Assembly (NCBI RefSeq): GCF_009720825.1
Contig: NZ_WNKY01000047.1
Coordinates: 1 to 47,594 of the forward strand
DNA: 47,594 bases
Source: Duganella radicis
GTDB taxonomy: Bacteria; Pseudomonadota; Gammaproteobacteria; Burkholderiales; Burkholderiaceae_D
Direction of reading: 5' to 3'
Each line of letters opens with the position of its first letter. Position 1 is the stretch's first letter. A model generated the notes under the pieces. It saw nothing but the letters and a program-made list of their open reading frames with translations. It made no database searches and was not told the DNA's origin. This document shows, piece by piece, positions 43,418 to 47,594 of the stretch. Both the position numbers and the translations under genes were made by a program.

Positions 43418-43445
43418 CGAACTAAACGCGGCGCGCCGCCACTCA
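43418..43445 (+). promoter_or_regulatory. hrp box for the hrpF-like/hrpG-like/hrcC operon
   Basis: CGAACT-N15-CCACTCA: the downstream half is complete and the upstream half has two changes from GGAACC. It ends 61 nt before the ATG at 43506 and is 25 bp from the divergent harpin hrp box. Confidence 0.6.
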
Positions 43446-43505
43446 ATGGGGAACGTGCCGCCCGCGGCCGTTCTTCCCGCAGCCCACCACCATGGAGGAT
43501 TCACT

Positions 43506-43745
43506 ATGTCGCGCGACAACGACCACAATCTCGTGCTCAACAACATGCGCCGGCTGGACCAGAAGTACCAGCAGATCAACGCCGATCAGACCGACTTCAT
43601 GCGCCGCCAGTCGTCCGGCGAGCAGCCCGACCCGGACGAATTCATCAAGCTGCTGGAGCAGCAGTCCGTCACCGGCAGCGCGATGACGGCGCAGTTCAAT
43701 CTGTTCCAGAAGCCGCTCAAGACGGCGCTCACCGACTCGCGCTGA
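43506..43745 (+). CDS. HrpF-like small type III protein (79 aa)
   Basis: ATG at 43506 follows GGAGG. The product (NNMRRLDQKYQQINADQTDF) is hydrophilic, helical and without signal peptide. The C-terminal half (EFIKLLEQQSVTGSAMTAQF) resembles needle/inner-rod-type helices. In Pseudomonas syringae the order hrpF-hrpG-hrcC begins the hrpC operon, and this gene occupies the hrpF position. The call is from size and synteny, not from confident sequence identity. Confidence 0.55.
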   Translation: MSRDNDHNLVLNNMRRLDQKYQQINADQTDFMRRQSSGEQPDPDEFIKLLEQQSVTGSAMTAQFNLFQKPLKTALTDSR

Positions 43746-43751
43746 GACGCC

Positions 43752-44171
43752 ATGCAGATCGACGAACTGGAGCGGCAATTGCAGGGCTTTCCGCTGGAGG
43801 AGCCGGTCAGCATCGACGGCGAATCCGTGTATCTGCGGGTGGGGCGCGACGGCGCGGAGCTGGGCGCGGTGTTTCTGGAGGAAATGAACGAGCGCCAGTT
43901 GCAGGAGGCCCTGCAACTGGGCTTCCAGAGCGCGCTGGAGTTCGACGCCGGCTGGGCGCTGTCGGATGACGGCGCCAGCCTGCTGCTGACCCAGTGGCTG
44001 CCGGACGCACGCGACTGGACGGCGGCGCCGGAGGCGCTGGAGCGCCTGCTGAATCAGGTCGAGCTGCTGCGCGCGCTGGCGGCCAGCGCCCCGGCCGAGG
44101 ACAGCCGCGAGCATGACGCCGGCGGCCGCGAGGAACAACGTATGCGCAGCAAGTTGATGAGGGAGAAGTGA
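43752..44171 (+). CDS. HrpG-like type III chaperone (139 aa)
   Basis: Acidic, with the CesT/SycE-like pattern (MQIDELERQLQGFPLEEPVSIDGESVYLRV...ELGAVFLEE). It is six bases after the hrpF-like gene and overlaps hrcC (TGATG). In P. syringae HrpG is a chaperone-like protein that binds the negative regulator HrpV. Position and size fit that role; sequence identity cannot be verified here. Confidence 0.6.
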   Translation: MQIDELERQLQGFPLEEPVSIDGESVYLRVGRDGAELGAVFLEEMNERQLQEALQLGFQSALEFDAGWALSDDGASLLLTQWLPDARDWTAAPEALERLLNQVELLRALAASAPAEDSREHDAGGREEQRMRSKLMREK

Positions 44172-46162
44172 TGAACATGCCACGCACCGCGTTGCAATGG
44201 CTGCTGGCGGCGATCGCCTGCGGCCTCCTGTGCTGGGCCCCGGCCGGCCGCGCCGCCGTGCCGCCGTCCTGGAAGGAGAGTGGCTTCGCGATCGAGCCGG
44301 CCGGCATGACGCTGCGCCAGGTGTTGCAGCAATTCGGCCAGGTGTACGGCGTGCAGGTGGCGCTGGACGTGCCCAATGTCGCCGTCCGGAAGGAGAAGCT
44401 GCGCGCGGACGGTGGCGCCGAGTTTCTTGACCGCCTGGCCCAGACCTACCGCTTCCGCTGGTTCGTGTATGGCGACACGCTGCACATCGTGCCGCGCGAC
44501 GACAACGCGTCGGTGCGGCTGGAGGTGGGCGAGGACGCGGTGCAGGACGCCAAGGGCGCGCTGATCGGCATGGGCTTGTACGACAGCCGCTTCGGCTGGG
44601 GCGAGCTGCCCGACGAGGGTGTGGTCATCGTCAGCGGCCCGCGCGAGTATGTCCGCCTGGCGCGCCAGATCCTGCTGCCGGACCAGGCCAAGGCGGTCGC
44701 AAAAAAGGACCGGCAAATCATGGTGTTCCGGCTGAAGTACGCCAGCGCCACCGACCGTGCGATCAGCGCGCGCGGCAAGACCGAGACCGTGCCGGGCATC
44801 AAGACCATCCTGTCCAACCTGTTGTTCGCGCCGCCCGAAAGCAAGGTCGACGATCCCGCCAGCCGCTATGACCGCGCCAGCCAGAAGCGCTCGCGCCTGC
44901 CGGACAAGGGCAAGGGCGAGGCGCGCGACCTGGTCAACCTGCCGCTGCCGGGCAAGGTTCCATTGCCGAGCTGGGGCAAGCGCGCGCCGGCCGAGGCCAT
45001 CGACGACGAGCCGGAACCGGCGCCGTCGCCGCGCAACGCCCGGAACACGGCGGCGTCCGCCGACCGCACGCCGCCGCGCATCGAGGCCGACCCGTCGCTG
45101 AACGCCATCATGATCTACGACCTGGTCAGCAAGCGCGCGATGTACCAGGCGCTGATCGATCAGCTGGACGTGCAGCCGCAGCAAATTGAAATCGAGGCGC
45201 TGATCATCGACATCGACCGCGGCAAGCTGTCCGAGTTGGGCGCCGAGTGGGGCGTCAGCAGCGGCGGCGGCAATGTCGTGGCGCGCGTCAACGGCACGCA
45301 GGACGACTCCAAGGGGCTGGCGTTGCCGCTGTCCGGCTCGACCCTGCTGATCAGCAATGCCGCCCGCTTCTACGCGCGCCTCAAGTTGATGGAGAGCCAT
45401 GGCGAGGTCAGCGTGCTGGCCACGCCCACCGTGCTGACGCTGGACAACGTGGCGGCCGTGCTCGATCTGAGCCAGACCAAGTACATGCCGCTGGTGGGCG
45501 AGCGGGTGGCCGACCTGGCCGACGTCACCGCCGGCACCATGTTGCGCGTCATTCCACGGCTGGTGGACGACGGCGCCGCGCCGCGCGTGCGGCTGGAGGT
45601 AGATGTCGAGGACGGCACGCTGGACGATGGCAGCGGCAGCGGCAACGTGACGCGCTCGACGATCAGCACCCAGGCCATCATCGCGCCCCAGCAGACGCTG
45701 GTGATTGGCGGTTACCGCGCCGAGTCGCTGTCGAACAAGCGGCAAAAGGTGCCGCTGCTGGGCGATCTGCCCATGGTCGGCAATCTGTTCCGCAGCACCA
45801 GCACCTCCAAAAGCACCCGCGAACGGCTGTTCCTGATCACGCCGCGCCTGGTCGGCTCGTCCGGCACGGGCGGCATGGCGACGGCGCCGGTGTCCAAGGT
45901 GACCGAAGCGGCGCGGCAAGCGGTGGCGCCAGCACCGGTCGCGGAGCCGTCGCCAGCGCCCGCCCCGGCCCCCGCCCCCGAGCCGGTTCCGGCATCAGTC
46001 CCTGCACCAGCTCCGGTCCCGGCCGTGGCTCCCGCCCCGACCCCGGCGCCGCCATTCAAGGCGGAACAGCCATCCTTGTTCAGCGCGCCGCTGAAGCGAA
46101 CTAATTGTCGTCGTGGCAAGATTGAGTTGCCGAAAAGCAACAGTTACAACAGCGTCCAGTGA
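44171..46162 (+). CDS. hrcC: Type III secretion outer-membrane secretin HrcC/SctC (663 aa)
   Basis: The start ATG at 44171 overlaps the previous stop. A signal peptide precedes VPPSWKESGFAIEPAGMTLRQVLQQF and FRWFVYGDTLHIVPRDD, the N0 ring domain typical of SctC. N1 and N3 ring domains follow, then the secretin core with VSVLATPTVLTLDN, MLRVIPRLVDDG and QTLVIGGYRAES, and the end motif VPLLGDLPMVGNLFR. The C terminus has a Pro/Ala-rich tail, then a basic stretch. It forms the outer-membrane ring of the injectisome. No other structural hrc gene is in the window. Confidence 0.88.
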   Translation: MNMPRTALQWLLAAIACGLLCWAPAGRAAVPPSWKESGFAIEPAGMTLRQVLQQFGQVYGVQVALDVPNVAVRKEKLRADGGAEFLDRLAQTYRFRWFVYGDTLHIVPRDDNASVRLEVGEDAVQDAKGALIGMGLYDSRFGWGELPDEGVVIVSGPREYVRLARQILLPDQAKAVAKKDRQIMVFRLKYASATDRAISARGKTETVPGIKTILSNLLFAPPESKVDDPASRYDRASQKRSRLPDKGKGEARDLVNLPLPGKVPLPSWGKRAPAEAIDDEPEPAPSPRNARNTAASADRTPPRIEADPSLNAIMIYDLVSKRAMYQALIDQLDVQPQQIEIEALIIDIDRGKLSELGAEWGVSSGGGNVVARVNGTQDDSKGLALPLSGSTLLISNAARFYARLKLMESHGEVSVLATPTVLTLDNVAAVLDLSQTKYMPLVGERVADLADVTAGTMLRVIPRLVDDGAAPRVRLEVDVEDGTLDDGSGSGNVTRSTISTQAIIAPQQTLVIGGYRAESLSNKRQKVPLLGDLPMVGNLFRSTSTSKSTRERLFLITPRLVGSSGTGGMATAPVSKVTEAARQAVAPAPVAEPSPAPAPAPAPEPVPASVPAPAPVPAVAPAPTPAPPFKAEQPSLFSAPLKRTNCRRGKIELPKSNSYNSVQ

Positions 46163-46258
46163 AATAAAGTTCTTTCGGTTACAAGGCGACATATTGCTGT
46201 GCGACATAGCAAATTAAACTATGTGAATATGCGTTATCGAAAAAAGCAAGGAGTTCCC

Positions 46259-46384
46259 ATGCGTGTAATCCCTTATTCGTATCATGCCGTGTTCATGTTA
46301 TTTCTTACATGTTTATTCGTTAAGCCATGGAATGCGGCGACGATACGCGGGAAGCTGACCATGAAGTCGGATTGCGGATCATGA
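46259..46384 (+). CDS. Small membrane peptide (41 aa), first gene of the pilus operon
   Basis: ATG at 46259 follows AAGGAG by five bases. One hydrophobic segment (HAVFMLFLTCLFV) suggests a membrane helix. Its stop overlaps the next start (ATGA at 46381-46384), so it is translationally coupled to the TcpQ-like gene. The surrounding 46163-46380 region is clearly less GC-rich than its flanks, and no hrp box is seen, so this marks a new transcription unit. No family recognised. Confidence 0.5.
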   Translation: MRVIPYSYHAVFMLFLTCLFVKPWNAATIRGKLTMKSDCGS

Positions 46385-47175
46385 AAGAAATCATGCTGAA
46401 AAACAGACTGACACAATGCCTGGTGTGTGCGGCAGGCCTGCTGGCGGCGCTTGCTCCGGCTCATGCGCAAACGTTTTCAACGCCGTCGGCGCTGCCCGAC
46501 ATGACGCCCGGACTCAAGCTCGACCTGGGGCTGGCCATGGGCGGCGACGATTGCGAAGAGGACTACGCCGACCTGATGGCGGTGGCGGTGGGCACCAGGA
46601 ACCGGACGCCGGCAGCGGCCAAACCGGCAGCGGCGGCCAAGACCGCCGCCGCGCCCGCGCAGACAGCAACCGCACCGGCAACCGCAACCGCACCGGCGGC
46701 CGTGACCGCGCAGGCGACCGCGACCCCGGCAGCCGCAATCCCGGCAGCAACCCCGGCAGCAGCTCCGGTAGCCGCAACCCCGCCAGCCGCGACCGGGCAG
46801 GCGACCGCAACCCCGGCAGCCGCAACTCCGACAGCCGCCACCATGGTGGCCGCAGCCCCCGCCACGGCCAGCCCGGCGCTGGCGCCGGTGGCCGCCGTGC
46901 AGCCCGTGGCGCCGCCGGCGCCCACCTGGGAAGTCATGCCGGCCGATAAGACCCTGAACGTCACGCTGGCGCGCTGGGCCGCCGCCGCCGGCTGGCAACT
47001 GGTGTGGGAATTGCCGGTGGATTACGCGGTCAGCATGCGCACCGAGCTGCGCGGCAGCTTCGTCGAAGCGGTCGGCATGGTGGCGAAAAGCATGGACACC
47101 GCCGAGGTGCCGATGAAGGCGATTTTCTATGACGGCAATCACGTGCTGCGCATCGTGGCGAAAGGAACGGAATGA
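46381..47175 (+). CDS. TcpQ/PilL-like type IVb pilus protein (264 aa)
   Basis: ATG at 46381 overlaps the 41-aa gene. A signal peptide (LVCAAGLLAALAPAHAQ) is followed by a long Ala/Pro/Thr-rich low-complexity linker (about residues 75-175). The C-terminal domain (TWEVMPADKTLNVTLARWAAAAGWQLVWELPVDYAV, given in motif form: Trp-x-Val...LARWAAAAGWQ...SMRTELRGSF) is the TcpQ domain. In TCP and R64 pili this protein assists secretin assembly or stability. It overlaps the PilN-like gene. Confidence 0.82.
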   Translation: MKEIMLKNRLTQCLVCAAGLLAALAPAHAQTFSTPSALPDMTPGLKLDLGLAMGGDDCEEDYADLMAVAVGTRNRTPAAAKPAAAAKTAAAPAQTATAPATATAPAAVTAQATATPAAAIPAATPAAAPVAATPPAATGQATATPAAATPTAATMVAAAPATASPALAPVAAVQPVAPPAPTWEVMPADKTLNVTLARWAAAAGWQLVWELPVDYAVSMRTELRGSFVEAVGMVAKSMDTAEVPMKAIFYDGNHVLRIVAKGTE

Positions 47176-47594
47176 TGGCCCGCCGAATCGCCGCCCTGCT
47201 GTGCGCACTCCTGTTGTCGGCCTGTACCGGCCTGGCGGGCAAGATCGACGCCCGGATCGAGGAGACGGGGGACAAAGCCTCCGCGCTGGTGAAAGAGACC
47301 GGCCGCGCCGCGCCCGGCGTAGTGGCCGTGCCGCCGCCGGCGGTGACGCATGAACCCGGCATCTGGCTGGGCAAGGAGGTCGTCAAGCGCGGCGCGCCCA
47401 CGCTGCCGCCGCTGTTCTACCAGGACGCGGCCTTCGACCGCACAGTGGCCTCGCTGTCGGAACTGGCCGAGCGCATCAGTCTGCGCTCCGGGCTGCCGGT
47501 CAAGATCACGCCGGACGCGCAGGCCATGCTGGATGGCGGCGTTGGCGCCGGCGCCGTGGCGGGCGCGCCGCCGGCCGCCGGCCTGCCGCCCGGG
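47172..47594 (+). CDS. pilN: PilN-like secretin lipoprotein, truncated by the window end
   Basis: The start overlaps the TcpQ-like stop (ATGA); ATG 47175 is the alternative. The lipobox LLSAC gives a lipidated Cys. The open frame of 141 codons contains YQDAAFDRTVASLSELAERISLRSG, the N-terminal ring region of type IVb pilus secretins (PilN/BfpB). The C-terminal secretin domain lies beyond the window. It is the second secretin in 3 kb. Confidence 0.78.
   Translation, partial: MMARRIAALLCALLLSACTGLAGKIDARIEETGDKASALVKETGRAAPGVVAVPPPAVTHEPGIWLGKEVVKRGAPTLPPLFYQDAAFDRTVASLSELAERISLRSGLPVKITPDAQAMLDGGVGAGAVAGAPPAAGLPPG

Overview
The window is high-GC bacterial DNA with dense genes and strong Shine-Dalgarno sites. 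The gene families (hrp-type type III secretion, R64-like type IVb pilus, glycolate oxidase, DUF1302/DUF1329 proteins) suggest a beta-proteobacterium of the Oxalobacteraceae type (Massilia/Duganella-like). That placement is inference from gene content. There are no rRNA, tRNA or CRISPR loci.

Left arm (1-18.8 kb): after the end of a cyanophycinase gene comes a type III secretion accessory region. On the minus strand lie a four-repeat protein (1215-2963), a one-repeat His-rich protein (3094-4020) and three very small genes (51, 68 and 58 aa). On the plus strand lie a PilT-like ATPase, a 36-aa peptide gene and two giant proteins (1437 and 1786 aa). A two-receiver diguanylate cyclase and a TPR/NTF2-like protein sit among them. 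Five of these transcription units are preceded by sequences matching the HrpL-sigma hrp box (GGAACC-N15/16-CCACNNA), which ties them into one regulon.

Middle (19.1-40.4 kb): a catabolic island. A LysR regulator is divergent from a long plus-strand run: citryl-CoA lyase-like protein, class III CoA-transferase, VOC protein, two alpha/beta hydrolases, FAD monooxygenase, LeuC/LeuD-type dehydratase, DUF1302 and DUF1329 envelope proteins, a YCF48 protein, an MMPL/RND transporter, a chemoreceptor and glcG-glcD-glcE-glcF. The order suggests uptake of a hydrophobic, probably ring-containing compound, oxygenation and hydrolysis, then processing of a hydroxy-di- or tricarboxylate through CoA activation and lyase cleavage, plus oxidation of a 2-hydroxy acid. 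The substrate cannot be read from the sequence.

Right arm (40.4-47.6 kb): a TetR regulator faces a DUF2147 secreted protein across a promoter containing an inverted repeat; a short-chain dehydrogenase follows. Then a harpin-like gene (minus) and an hrpF-like/hrpG-like/hrcC operon (plus) diverge from a 200-bp region with back-to-back hrp boxes. The window ends in the start of a type IVb pilus operon (TcpQ/PilL-like protein, then a truncated PilN secretin lipoprotein). The rest of the type III apparatus and hrpL are not in the window.
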